From Geodermatophilus ruber (lineage in GTDB: Bacteria; Actinomycetota; Actinomycetes; Mycobacteriales; Geodermatophilaceae), in contig NZ_FOSW01000018.1 of assembly GCF_900114385.1 (NCBI RefSeq), positions 33,455 through 97,454 on the forward strand: a stretch of DNA of 64,000 nt. The letters run 5' to 3'. Within the stretch, counting starts at the first letter, position 1. The number at the start of each line of letters is the position of its first letter. This document shows, one piece after another, positions 16,259 through 25,004 of the stretch. The position numbers and the translations under genes are program-made. The notes under the pieces were generated by a model. That model did not search any database. It worked only from the letters and a program-made list of their open reading frames with translations, and was not told the origin of the DNA.

Positions 16259-18337
16259 ATGACTGCGCCACCCCGCCGGGTCCGCATCGGCATCGACACC
16301 GGGGGGACGTTCACCGACGTCGTCGCGGTGGACGAGGAGACCGGGCAGACCACCACCACCAAGACCCCGTCCACGCCCGCGGACCCCGCCGAGGGCTTCC
16401 TCAACGGCGTCCGCAAGGTGCTCGACCTCATGGGCCTGTCCGGTGACACGGTCACCGCCGTCAGCCATGGCACGACGGTCGCCACCAACCAGCTGCTCGA
16501 GGGCAAGCTCGACCGCATCGGGTTCATCACCACCGAGGGCTACGAGTCGGTGCTGGAGATCGCCCGCCAGTCCGTACCCGACGGCTACGGCAACAGCTAC
16601 TTCTGGGTCAAGCCGCCGCGGATCGTCCCGGCCGACCTGGTGAGGACGGTGCGCGGCCGCCTCGACCACACCGGCGCCGAGGTCCGGCCGTTCGACCGGG
16701 ACGACGCCCGCGCGGCGGCCCGCTTCTTCAAGGACGCCGGCGTCTCCACCCTGGGCGTCTGCTTCCTGCACGCCTACGCCAACGACGCGCACGAGCGGGC
16801 CATGCTCGAGGTGCTCCGCGAGGAGTTCCCCGGCGCGGTCGTGTCGCTCTCCTCCGAGGTGCTGCGCGAGTACCGCGAGTACGAGCGCTCGGTGACCACG
16901 CTCGTCGACGCCGCGGTGAAGCCCAAGGTCGGCGCCTACGTCACCAACATCCGCACCCGCCTCGACGAGATCGCCCCGGGCGTGCCCTTCTACGTGATGA
17001 AGAGCAACGGCGGCGTGCTGTCGGCGCAGGAGGTCGTGCACCAGCCGATCACCACGATGCTCTCCGGCCCGGCCGCCGGCGCCCTGGGTGCCGCACTCAT
17101 CGCCGGCACCGCCGGCTTCGACCGGGTGCTCACCTGCGACGGCGGCGGCACCTCCACCGACGTCACCGTGGTCATCGACGGCGAGCCGACGCTCACCACC
17201 GAGGGCTCGGTCGGCGACTACCCGTCCAAGATTCCGATGATCGACGTCGTCACCGTCGGCGCGGGCGGCGGCTCGATCGCCTGGCTCTCCCCCGAGGGCA
17301 CGCTCAAGGTCGGCCCCAAGTCGGCCGGCGCCGACCCCGGCCCGATGTGCTACCCGAACGGCGGCGACCAGCCGACCGTCACCGACGCGCACGTCACGCT
17401 CGGCCGGATCCCCCCGCACCTGCTGGGCGGCGAGATCCCGCTCTCGGTGGAGGCCGCTCGCGACGGCCTGGAGCGGCTCGGCGGCAAGCTGGACCTGTCG
17501 CTGGAGAAGACCGCCACCGGCATCCTCGAGATCTCCGCGTGGAACCAGGCCAACGCGCTGCGCCAGGTCACCGTCGCGCGCGGCCTCGACGTCCGCGACT
17601 TCACGCTGACCACGTTCGGTGGCTCGGGCTCGCTGCTGGCCTGCCGGCTCATGGACATCCTCAACCTGCCGCGCACGCTGGTGCCGCCGAACCCGGGCAA
17701 CGTCAGCGCGTTCGGCCTGCTCACCGTCGACGTGCGCAACGACTACGTGCAGACCGTCGTCTCCAAGCACGCCGACCTCGACCTCGACCGGGTGCAGGCG
17801 GTGTACGCCGACCTCGAGGCCCAGGCCCGGGTGGCCCTGGACGGCGAGGGCTTCGGCCGTGACGCCCAGCGCATGCAGCGCACCGCCGACCTGCGCTACG
17901 TGGGCCAGGCGTTCGAGGTGCGGGTGCCGGTGGCCGAGGGCGCGCTGGACGCCGCGGCCGCCGAGCAGGTCGCCCAGGCCTTCCACGCCGCGCACCGGCA
18001 GCTCTACGGCTACGACTTCGCCGACGACCCGCGCCAGGCCGTGGAGTGGGTCAACCTCCGGGTGAGCGGGATCGGCCCGATCCGCCGTCCGGACATGGTG
18101 GAGCTGCAGCCGTTGGACGGCGGCCCCGAACGCGCCGTCACCGGCTCGCGCCGGGTGTTCTTCGACGACTGGGTGGACACCCCCACCTACAACCGGCCCG
18201 ACCTGGGCCCCGGGGACGTCGTCCGCGGCCCGGCGATCATCGAGGAGTTCGGCTCGACCGTGCCCGTGCACCCCGGCTTCGCCGCCACCGTCGACAGCTA
18301 CGGCAACCTGCTGCTCACGAAGGAGACCGGCCAGTGA
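16259..18337 (+). CDS. hyuA: Hydantoinase/oxoprolinase family subunit A
   Basis: The 692 residues carry every landmark of the HyuA/OplA family: the ASKHA phosphate loop IGIDTGGTFTDVV (about 9-21), SHGTTVATNQLLEGKLDRIG (about 66-85), the Hydantoinase_A segment CDGGGTSTDVTVV (about 294-306) and GAGGGSIAWLS (about 338-348). With subunit B it hydrolyses a cyclic amide such as N-methylhydantoin or 5-oxoproline, usually using ATP; acetone carboxylase subunits are relatives. The size (about 690) fits N-methylhydantoinase-type proteins. Its stop overlaps the hyuB start by GTGA. Substrate is not determinable by eye. Confidence 0.92.
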   Translation: MTAPPRRVRIGIDTGGTFTDVVAVDEETGQTTTTKTPSTPADPAEGFLNGVRKVLDLMGLSGDTVTAVSHGTTVATNQLLEGKLDRIGFITTEGYESVLEIARQSVPDGYGNSYFWVKPPRIVPADLVRTVRGRLDHTGAEVRPFDRDDARAAARFFKDAGVSTLGVCFLHAYANDAHERAMLEVLREEFPGAVVSLSSEVLREYREYERSVTTLVDAAVKPKVGAYVTNIRTRLDEIAPGVPFYVMKSNGGVLSAQEVVHQPITTMLSGPAAGALGAALIAGTAGFDRVLTCDGGGTSTDVTVVIDGEPTLTTEGSVGDYPSKIPMIDVVTVGAGGGSIAWLSPEGTLKVGPKSAGADPGPMCYPNGGDQPTVTDAHVTLGRIPPHLLGGEIPLSVEAARDGLERLGGKLDLSLEKTATGILEISAWNQANALRQVTVARGLDVRDFTLTTFGGSGSLLACRLMDILNLPRTLVPPNPGNVSAFGLLTVDVRNDYVQTVVSKHADLDLDRVQAVYADLEAQARVALDGEGFGRDAQRMQRTADLRYVGQAFEVRVPVAEGALDAAAAEQVAQAFHAAHRQLYGYDFADDPRQAVEWVNLRVSGIGPIRRPDMVELQPLDGGPERAVTGSRRVFFDDWVDTPTYNRPDLGPGDVVRGPAIIEEFGSTVPVHPGFAATVDSYGNLLLTKETGQ

Positions 18338-20205
18338 CCCTCACCGACGGCAAGGTCGCCGCCGACCCGGTGCTCGTGGAGATCGTCGCCGGCACGCTGG
18401 CCGCGATCGAGAAGGAGGTCGAGACCTCCATCGGGCGCACCTCCCGCTCGCCGATGATCCGCGACGCGCACGACTTCCGCGCCGGCATCCACGACCGGCA
18501 GCTGCGCAAGCTCACCGGCCGCTCGTACTCCGCGCTGGTGCAGCCGGTGGTGCGGGACTACCCGATCGAGCAGATGAACGTCGGCGACGTCTTCTTCCAC
18601 AACGACGTCTACATGTCCGAGGGCGGCATCGGCCACCTGCCCGACCTGTGCGTCACCGTGCCGGTCTTCGCGCGCGTGGACGGCGAGGAGAAGGTGGTCG
18701 CCTTCATCCAGGCCTTCGGCCACCACGACGACATCGGCGGCGCGGTGCCCGGCTCCATGCCGTCGGCGGCGACCAGCGTGTACGAGGAGGGGCTGATGGT
18801 CCCCCCGATCAAGCTGTGGGACCGCGGCGTGCCCAACGAGTCGGCGCTGAAGATCATGACCCGCAACTCGCGGATGCCCGACTCGCTGGCCGCCGACCTC
18901 GACGCCGAGTGCTCGGCCTGCCTGGCCGGCGCCCGCCGGCTGGGCGAGCTGTTCGACCGGTACGGCGTGGAGGCGGTCGAGGCGTGCTTCGACACGATCC
19001 TGGCCAACTCCACCGAGGTCTACCGGCGGGAGATCCTGAGCCAGATCCCCGACGGCACCTACGTCTGGGAGGACTACGCCGAGCACGACGGCGTGGAGGA
19101 GCCGCAGCTGCACCGGCAGCGGATCACGCTGATCATGGACTCCTCGAAGGAGACCCCGCTGGTCATCGACTTCACCGGCACCGGCCCGCAGGCCAAGGGC
19201 CCGATCAACCACTGCGGTGACTACGCCGACGGCAACTTCCTCAAGAAGTGGCTCGCGCCGATCCTGCGCAACCTGGCCGAGACGCCGGAGCGGATGGCCG
19301 AGCTCGACGTCAACGAGGGCGTCGTCCCGCTGATCGAGATGCGATTCCCGGAGAAGGGCACGCTGCTCACGCCGATCTTCCCGGCGCCGACCAACGCGCG
19401 GACCTTCGTCATCCTGCGGCTGCTCGGCGTCCTCGCCGGCGTGCTGGCCAAGGCCACCGGCGGCCGGATGCCGGCCGACCAGGAGACGATCCGCTACACC
19501 GGCGTCTACGGCACCGACGCGGACGGGCAGCCCTACCTCATGCGCGAGGTGCTCGGCGGCGGCTCGGGCGGGCGGTACTACGCCGACGGCGAGGACACCA
19601 TCCACGTCGTCCCGGACTCGCGGAACCTGCCGACGGAATTCACCGAGGGGCGCTTCCCGCTGCGGGTGGAGCGGCTGGGCCTGGCCCTGGACTCCGGCGG
19701 CCCGGGGCGCTACCGCGGTGGCTGCGGCTACGAGAAGCACATCCGGGTGCTGCGCGACGCGCACTTCATGTCGATCGCCGACCGCTCGATCCTGGCCTGC
19801 TGGGGCGTCAAGGGCGGCAAGGCCGGGCGGCCGTTCCAGATCACCGTCGACCCGGGCGGGCCGAACGAGCACGACGTCGACGCGCTGGCCGACGCCGAGC
19901 CGCTGAAGGCCGGCACCGTCGTCCGCATCCGGACGACGGGCGGCGGCGGCTGGGGCGACCCGCTGGACCGGCCGGTCGAGGAGGTGCTGCGGGACATCGC
20001 CTGGCGCAAGGTGAGCGTCTCCGGTGCCCGCGAGGACTACGGCGTCGTCGTCCTGGAGTCCGGCGAGGCCGACCTGGCCGCGACGGAGCAGCTGCGGGCG
20101 TCGCTGCGGGCCTCCCGCACCGGCGAGGAGCCGTTCTTCGACCGCGGCCCCGGCTACGCACAGCTCTCCGGCGGCGCGGCGTTCAACGAGTTCGACGTCC
20201 TCTGA
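18334..20205 (+). CDS. hyuB: Hydantoinase/oxoprolinase family subunit B
   Basis: The 623 residues include the HyuB motifs IGRTSRSPMIRDAHDFRAGI, NDVYMSEGGIGHLPD (metal-site region, about 90-104), FIQAFGHHDDIGG, and the glycine-rich GGSGGRYYADGED and TTGGGGWGDPLDRP (about 535-548). The start is GTG 18334, overlapping the hyuA stop, so the subunits are made in fixed ratio. It lacks an N-terminal extension. It ends the operon; a strong hairpin follows 56 nt later. The shared motif upstream of hyuA ties the pair to the molybdenum hydroxylase operon 8 kb away. Confidence 0.92.
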   Translation: MTLTDGKVAADPVLVEIVAGTLAAIEKEVETSIGRTSRSPMIRDAHDFRAGIHDRQLRKLTGRSYSALVQPVVRDYPIEQMNVGDVFFHNDVYMSEGGIGHLPDLCVTVPVFARVDGEEKVVAFIQAFGHHDDIGGAVPGSMPSAATSVYEEGLMVPPIKLWDRGVPNESALKIMTRNSRMPDSLAADLDAECSACLAGARRLGELFDRYGVEAVEACFDTILANSTEVYRREILSQIPDGTYVWEDYAEHDGVEEPQLHRQRITLIMDSSKETPLVIDFTGTGPQAKGPINHCGDYADGNFLKKWLAPILRNLAETPERMAELDVNEGVVPLIEMRFPEKGTLLTPIFPAPTNARTFVILRLLGVLAGVLAKATGGRMPADQETIRYTGVYGTDADGQPYLMREVLGGGSGGRYYADGEDTIHVVPDSRNLPTEFTEGRFPLRVERLGLALDSGGPGRYRGGCGYEKHIRVLRDAHFMSIADRSILACWGVKGGKAGRPFQITVDPGGPNEHDVDALADAEPLKAGTVVRIRTTGGGGWGDPLDRPVEEVLRDIAWRKVSVSGAREDYGVVVLESGEADLAATEQLRASLRASRTGEEPFFDRGPGYAQLSGGAAFNEFDVL

Positions 20206-20260
20206 CCCGAGCAGAGGCGGGCGCGCGTCACGGCGACCCTGCCGGCGGCTGGTGCCTCCG

Positions 20261-20308
20261 GCCCCGCTCTGTCTCCGAGTCCGCTGTGACTCGGAGACAG
20301 AGCGGGGC
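20261..20308 (+). terminator. Perfect 20-bp stem terminator after hyuB
   Basis: Arm 20261-20280 (GCCCCGCTCTGTCTCCGAGT) pairs perfectly with 20289-20308 around an 8-nt loop. It follows hyuB by 56 nt and precedes the next gene by about 40 nt. No T-run is seen, but stem length and position make it the end of the hyu transcript. Confidence 0.8.
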
Positions 20309-20350
20309 GCCCCCGCCCGACGTCTGCCGCGGCCGTGCGAGGGTGGGCCG

Positions 20351-20902
20351 GTGCCGCCCGCCACCCGCCTCGTGCGCCCGGACGACGCCCCCGCCCTCGC
20401 CGACCTGCTGCGCCGGAACCGCGATTTCCTCGCCCCGTGGGAGCCGGTCCGTACCGATGAATGGTTCACCGTCGAGGGCCAGCGGACAGCGATCCACGAG
20501 GTCCTCGGCCAGCACGAGCGGGGCCTGGCGCTGCCGCACGTCGTCCTGGACCGCGACGGGCGGGTCGCCGGCCGGGTCAACCTGAACACCATCGTCCGCG
20601 GCGCCTTCCAGTCCGCCTCGGTCGGCTATTGGGTCTCGGAGGACCGGAACGGGCAGGGACTGGCCACCGCAGGCGTCCGCGAGATGAAGCGTGTGGCGTT
20701 CGAGGAGCTCGGCCTGCACCGCTTGGAGGCGGGGACGCTCCTGCACAACGCCGCCTCGCAGCGCGTGCTGGAGCGCAACGCCTTCGAGCGGTTCGGCCTC
20801 GCGCCCCGCTACCTGCGGATCGCCGGGCGCTGGCAGGACCACGTCCTGTTCCAGGTGCTGGACGAGGACGAGGCCCGCGACCCGGCCGGCTACTTCCAGT
20901 AG
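20351..20902 (+). CDS. GNAT family N-acetyltransferase (RimJ/RimL-like)
   Basis: The 183 residues show the RimJ-type GNAT fold: an N-terminal RLVRPDDAPALADLLRRNRD, then SVGYWVSEDRNGQGLATAGV containing the acetyl-CoA loop (about 93-110), then LHRLEAGTLLHNAASQRVLE and the final WQDHVLFQVL. It transfers acetyl from acetyl-CoA to an N-terminal or small amine; the target is unknown. GTG 20351 is the first start consistent with the fold; the frame stays open further upstream inside hyuB. Its stop overlaps by 13 bp the end of the convergent protease gene. Confidence 0.88.
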   Translation: MPPATRLVRPDDAPALADLLRRNRDFLAPWEPVRTDEWFTVEGQRTAIHEVLGQHERGLALPHVVLDRDGRVAGRVNLNTIVRGAFQSASVGYWVSEDRNGQGLATAGVREMKRVAFEELGLHRLEAGTLLHNAASQRVLERNAFERFGLAPRYLRIAGRWQDHVLFQVLDEDEARDPAGYFQ

Positions 20903-21735
20903 GCGCCGATGCAGGCCTCCGGGCCGCCCCCGGAGAAGCCCGCGTTCAGGGCCTGCACCCGGTCCCCGCCGCTCCTGTTCCAGCCGGAGGTCGCCGTCGT
21001 GCCGCTGAGCGCCTCCAGGGTGGCGATCGCCTCCTCGACGTCGCCGGCCTCGAGGAGGCCCTCGCGCTGGACCCACGCCATCCAGACGCCGGCCATGCAA
21101 TCGGCGATCAGCTCCAGGTTCTGCCCGGTGGGGCGCGACCCGCCCAGCGCGGTGCCGCGCTCGTCCACGACGGAGTGGCCGAACTCGTGGGCCACGGACA
21201 CCGCGGCCGCGAAGTCACCGGGGACGCTGCTGCGGAAGCCCAGGATGTCCCCCGACCACATCCGCTGCAGCGTCACGACGGGCAGCACCATGCTGCCGAC
21301 GACGTCGGTGCCGTCTGCCGCACGGCCGGTGTCGGTCGAGCAGTAGAAGAGGTTCTGGTACTCACTGGTCACCACGGGACTGGTCCCGGTCCGGTCCACG
21401 CACGTGGTCCGGTACGACTCCCCGGGGCCGACGAGGTGGACGACCACGTCGGGTTCCTTCGCGATCCCCTGCGCACGGAACCAGGCCGCCCAGTTCTTCT
21501 GGAGGTCGTTCACGACGAAGGTGACGTACTGCTCGACCTCGGCGACCGACGGCGCGGTCGGCGCGCCCGACAGCCCTTCCAGGGGATCGGGCTCCGCCCT
21601 CCCGCTCCGCTCCGCCCCCCCGCTCCGATCCGCCCCGCCGCCGGACTGGTCCGACGCGAACGCCGGCAGCGGGCCGACCAGCAGCGCCAGCACCCCTGCG
21701 ATGATCACCACGACGGTCCTGCGCGCACCGCTCAT
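20890..21735 (-). CDS. Secreted neutral zinc metallopeptidase
   Basis: A 281-residue protein with a signal peptide (VVVIIAGVLALLVGPLPAFA, about 8-27) and a low-complexity Gly/Ser/Arg linker of short repeats (GGADRSGGAERSG). The catalytic domain has the zincin motif HEFGH (in VAHEFGHSVVDERG, about 187-201) and a downstream ELIADCMAGVW providing the third zinc ligand Glu, the arrangement of the YpfJ-type putative neutral zinc metallopeptidases. Conserved Cys pairs suggest disulfides outside the cell. It overlaps the convergent acetyltransferase end. The physiological substrate is unknown. Confidence 0.85.
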   Translation of the reverse strand: MSGARRTVVVIIAGVLALLVGPLPAFASDQSGGGADRSGGAERSGRAEPDPLEGLSGAPTAPSVAEVEQYVTFVVNDLQKNWAAWFRAQGIAKEPDVVVHLVGPGESYRTTCVDRTGTSPVVTSEYQNLFYCSTDTGRAADGTDVVGSMVLPVVTLQRMWSGDILGFRSSVPGDFAAAVSVAHEFGHSVVDERGTALGGSRPTGQNLELIADCMAGVWMAWVQREGLLEAGDVEEAIATLEALSGTTATSGWNRSGGDRVQALNAGFSGGGPEACIGAYWK

Positions 21736-21913
21736 CGTCCCGGCCCCGTTCTGGCTGCTCGGCCTCGTCCGCCTGGTCGTGCCGAGCGACGCTAGTGACG
21801 GGCCGCCCCGCGGCGGCAGGGCCGCAACGACGCCCCGGCGGCCGCTCCGGCACCCTGCGGCGGGTCGCGCCGGTCGGGCGGCGGCCCGGTCGCGGAGCGT
21901 GCACCGGCCCGGG

Positions 21914-22396
21914 TCAGCCGGGCCGGCGGCGCCACCACGGCCGTCGCCGCGGCGGGGGTGCCGGGGCCTCGGTCACCGGGGGCGGCGGCGGGCGGGTGGC
22001 CCGCCAGTGCGCGACGAGCGCCTCGACATCGGCCAGGCCGGGCACCGGCGCCCAGCGGCTCTCCTGCGGCCGGCGCCAGAACGTCTCGACGCGGGCGTTG
22101 TAGTCCTCGACCAGCGCCCGGACGGCGGCCTCGGACTCCAGCAGCGCGGCCCGCTCCGGGAGCCGGTCCCGCTCCCGCCGCAGCACCAGCCCCGGCGGGA
22201 GCATCGCGGCGGTGTCGATCCCCTCCCGCCGCGCCTTGGCCACCGCCCAGTCGTAGGCGGTCTCGTCCCGGTCCAGCCCCTGCAACGGCTTGCCCGCGCC
22301 GGCCAGGTCGGCGAAGTCACCGCGGGCCAGGCCGCGCTCGATCTGCGCGTCGACCCAGCTCTCGAACGACATGCCCGGCGGCTTGCGTTCGACCAC
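21914..22396 (-). CDS. DUF1992 (DnaJ-C-like) protein
   Basis: The 160 residues begin VVERKPPGMSFESWVDAQIE and contain GDFADLAGAGKPLQGLDRD (about 30-48), the diagnostic core of DUF1992, found in YhdN-like and DNAJC28-type proteins. The middle is helical; the C-terminus is a Pro/Arg-rich tail ending WWRRRPG. Function in bacteria is unknown. GTG at 22394-22396 is chosen because the domain starts immediately after it; longer frames contain no domain residues. It is divergent from the DNA ligase gene over about 130 bp. Confidence 0.82.
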   Translation of the reverse strand: MVERKPPGMSFESWVDAQIERGLARGDFADLAGAGKPLQGLDRDETAYDWAVAKARREGIDTAAMLPPGLVLRRERDRLPERAALLESEAAVRALVEDYNARVETFWRRPQESRWAPVPGLADVEALVAHWRATRPPPPPVTEAPAPPPRRRPWWRRRPG

Positions 22397-22529
22397 GGCC
22401 CCATCGTGGCACCGCGCGGCCCGGGGCACGCACGTGGAGCTCACCGGGGCGCACTGACAGGACGCGCCGAGGGGTTCGACCGGTACCCCGAACGGGTGAC
22501 ACCACGGGTCGACACCCCTACGGACGGTC

Positions 22530-23567
22530 GTGCCTGGCCGCAGGCTGACCGGCGTGCCGCTGTCCGCGCCCGGGGTGCCCGACCTGCCGCCCGAGCTCGC
22601 CGGGCCGGTCCCCGTGGCGCTGGCCCGGGCCGTCCGGGACCTCCCGCGCACCGACGCGCTCCCCGGCGGCGTCCTCTACGAGCCCAAGTGGGACGGCTAC
22701 CGGCTGGTGATCGTCCGCACCGGCGGCACCACCCGGCTGTGGTCCCGGCAGGGCCGCGACCTCACCGCCCGCTTCCCGGACGTCGTCGCCGCCGCCGTCG
22801 GGCAGGTCCCGGCGGGCACCGTCGTCGACGGCGAGGTGGTCGTCTGGAACGGCGAGCGGCTGGACTTCGGCCTGCTGCAGCGCCGCATGGTCACCCCACC
22901 GAGCCGGATCGACGCCCTGGTCGCGCGCTTCCCCGCCTCCTACGTGGCCTTCGACCTGCTGGCGCGGGGCGGCACCGACCTGCGCGGCCGGCCGCTGCGC
23001 GAGCGGCGGGTCGAGCTGGCCGCGCTGGCGCAGCGCTGGGCACCACCGATGCAGCTCTCCCCCGCCACCGCCGACCCGGACGAGGCCCGCCAGTGGTCCA
23101 CCGACTTCCGCGCCGCCGGGGTGGAGGGGCTCGTCGCCAAGGGCGCCGGCACCCGCTACGCGCCGGGTCGGCGGGAGTGGGTCAAGGTGAAGTCGTGGGA
23201 GACCACCGAGGTGGTCGCCGGCGGCGTCATCGGGCCGATCGAGCGCCCTGGCCAGCTGGTGGCGGGGCGGTACCGGCACGGCGAGCTGGTCGTGGTGGGC
23301 CGCACCAGCCCGCTGTCCCCCGCGCAGGCCGCCGAGCTCGCCGCGGTCCTCCGCCCCGCGGGCCTGGAGCACCCGTGGCCCGACCGGATCGGCGCCGGCC
23401 GCTTCGGCGGCGGCCGGCTCTCCGTGCCGCTCACCCGGGTCGTGCCGGACGTCGTCGTGGAGGTCAGCGCCGACGCCGCGCTGCAGGCCGGGATCTTCCG
23501 GCACCCGCTGCGCTACGTCCGCGTACGGCCCGACCTGCAGCCCTCCGACCTGGACGAACTGGCCTGA
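22530..23567 (+). CDS. ATP-dependent DNA ligase
   Basis: The 345-residue protein has the nucleotidyltransferase core of ATP ligases: motif I EPKWDGYR with the AMP-accepting Lys (about residue 52), motif III-like VVDGEVVVWNG, motif IV VEGLVAKG and motif V EWVKVKSWET, followed by an OB-fold. No polymerase or nuclease domain is attached, so it resembles the stand-alone LigC/LigD-ligase-type enzymes of actinobacteria that act in repair beside the essential NAD-dependent LigA. GTG 22530 or the in-frame GTG 22554 could be the start. It is convergent with the MarR gene, 15 bp away. Confidence 0.92.
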   Translation: MPGRRLTGVPLSAPGVPDLPPELAGPVPVALARAVRDLPRTDALPGGVLYEPKWDGYRLVIVRTGGTTRLWSRQGRDLTARFPDVVAAAVGQVPAGTVVDGEVVVWNGERLDFGLLQRRMVTPPSRIDALVARFPASYVAFDLLARGGTDLRGRPLRERRVELAALAQRWAPPMQLSPATADPDEARQWSTDFRAAGVEGLVAKGAGTRYAPGRREWVKVKSWETTEVVAGGVIGPIERPGQLVAGRYRHGELVVVGRTSPLSPAQAAELAAVLRPAGLEHPWPDRIGAGRFGGGRLSVPLTRVVPDVVVEVSADAALQAGIFRHPLRYVRVRPDLQPSDLDELA

Positions 23568-23582
23568 CCGCCGCCGGACCGC

Positions 23583-24122
23583 TCAGGGCTGCTGTGGCAG
23601 CCGGCCCAGCGCGACCAGCAGCCGGCGCAGGAGGTCGGCCAGCTGAGCGAGGTCGTCGCCGGAGAGCCCCTCGAGCAGCCGGCGTTCGGTCTCCAGATGG
23701 TCGGGGAGCGCGGCGTCCAGCGCCTCGCGCCCGGCGTCGGTCAGCGTCACGACGACGGCCCGCCCGTCGGCCTCGCTGCGCTCCCGGGTGATCAGCCCCT
23801 TCTCCTCCAGCCGATCCAGCCGCTGGGTGATCGCCCCGGAGGTGACCAGTGCGGTGCGCATGAGCGCGGTGGGGGTCAGCTGGTAGGGCTTGCCCGCCCG
23901 GCGCAGGGCGGCCAGGACGTCGAAGGACGGCGCGTCGAGGCCGTGCCGGGCGAAGGTGACCCGCTGGGCCAGGAACACCTCGCGCTGCAGCTGGGTGATC
24001 CGGGCGATGATCCCCATCGGGCTGCAGTCGAGGTCCGGGCGCTCGCGGGCCCACTGCTCCAGGATCAGGTCGACCGCGTCGTCCGCGGCCTCCCGGGCCT
24101 CACCGGCCTCCGGGCCCGTCAC
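23583..24122 (-). CDS. MarR-family regulator, coupled to the NmrA-like gene
   Basis: The 179 residues contain a MarR winged helix: FDVLAALRRAGKPYQLTPTAL, then LVTSGAITQRLDRLEEKGLI, then the wing RSEADGRAVVVTLTDAGREAL (about 65-130). GTG 24120-24122 overlaps the stop of the upstream NmrA-like gene (GTGA), so both are made from one message. An imperfect palindrome right at the NmrA start is the likely autoregulatory operator. MarR proteins often respond to phenolic or oxidant ligands. The target set beyond its own operon is unknown. Confidence 0.92.
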   Translation of the reverse strand: MTGPEAGEAREAADDAVDLILEQWARERPDLDCSPMGIIARITQLQREVFLAQRVTFARHGLDAPSFDVLAALRRAGKPYQLTPTALMRTALVTSGAITQRLDRLEEKGLITRERSEADGRAVVVTLTDAGREALDAALPDHLETERRLLEGLSGDDLAQLADLLRRLLVALGRLPQQP

Positions 24123-24952
24123 GCCGGGATCTCCAGCTCGGCGAGGTGCGCGGCGTAGGTGCGCGGTGGCCGGCCCAGCAGCGCGGTGAGGGTCCGGGGG
24201 CTGCCGGTGAACCCGTGCGCGCGGTAGTGGTCGAACATCAGCCGGCGGCAGCGCGCGGCATAGGCCTGGGGCACCTCGCCCCGGGGGACGACGTCCTCCA
24301 CGGTCACCTCCCGCTCCAGCCGGGCGCCGATCAGCTCGGCCAGCCGGGGCGCGGTCAGCGGCTCGGGGCCCACGGCCTCGAAGGTCCCCCCGTCCAGGCC
24401 GTCCTCGGTGAGCAGCACGGCGGCGGCCTCGGCCACGTCGGCCAGGTCGACCAGCGACTGCGCCGTGCGCAGCCCCCACGGGCTGCGCAACCGGCCGGTC
24501 GCGGCCACCTGGGGCAGCTGGTCGTCGAAGTTCTGCGCGTACGCGCACGGCTGCAGCACCCGCCAGGACAGCCCGGAGGCGTCCAGCGCCTCCTCGGCGC
24601 GGTCCTTGGCCGCGTGGTGCGGCATGACGCGCGCCTGCGGGCGCAGCACGGAGTGGTAGACGACCCGGGGGACGCCGGACCGCCGGGCCTCGCCGAACAG
24701 TGCCCGGGCACCCTCGGCCTCGTCGGGGTCGAAGTTCGGCCAGATGAGGTACATCGCGTCGGCGCCGGCCAGGATGTCCGCCCAGGGCATCGGCTGGGTC
24801 AGCTCGGCGACCACGACCTCGGCGCCGAGCCCGGTCAGCTCCGGCCGCGGGCCGCGCCGGGAGACCACCGCCCGCACCTGCTCGCCCCGGGCCCGCAGCG
24901 CCCGGACGACGGCGGTGCCGGTCTGCCCGCCCGCCGCTGTCACCACGATCAC
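24119..24952 (-). CDS. NmrA-like NAD(P)-binding oxidoreductase
   Basis: The 277 residues open with a Rossmann motif MIVVTAAGGQTGTAVVRALR and have YHSVLRPQARVMPHHAAKDR plus SWRVLQPCAYAQNF, typical of the NmrA/QOR2 atypical SDR group that binds NAD(P)H without a standard catalytic Tyr-Lys pair. Such proteins are quinone reductases or redox sensors. GTG 24950-24952 starts only 2 nt from the palindrome at 24955-24978, leaving no room for a ribosome site, so the mRNA is probably leaderless. It is the first gene of a two-gene operon with the MarR regulator. Confidence 0.88.
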   Translation of the reverse strand: MIVVTAAGGQTGTAVVRALRARGEQVRAVVSRRGPRPELTGLGAEVVVAELTQPMPWADILAGADAMYLIWPNFDPDEAEGARALFGEARRSGVPRVVYHSVLRPQARVMPHHAAKDRAEEALDASGLSWRVLQPCAYAQNFDDQLPQVAATGRLRSPWGLRTAQSLVDLADVAEAAAVLLTEDGLDGGTFEAVGPEPLTAPRLAELIGARLEREVTVEDVVPRGEVPQAYAARCRRLMFDHYRAHGFTGSPRTLTALLGRPPRTYAAHLAELEIPA

Positions 24953-24954
24953 CC

Positions 24955-24978
24955 GGTTACCTCAACAGTGAGATAACC
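24955..24978 (-). promoter_or_regulatory. Candidate MarR operator at the start codon
   Basis: On the minus strand, GGTTATCTCA and TGAGGTAACC form 10-bp inverted arms (9 of 10 matched) around a CTGT spacer. The site ends 2 nt before GTG 24952. Arm length and spacing are typical of MarR dimers. Binding would occlude the promoter of the NmrA-MarR operon, giving autoregulation. Confidence 0.65.
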
Positions 24979-25004
24979 GCGCGTCAAGACCGGCGCCCGA
25001 TCGG

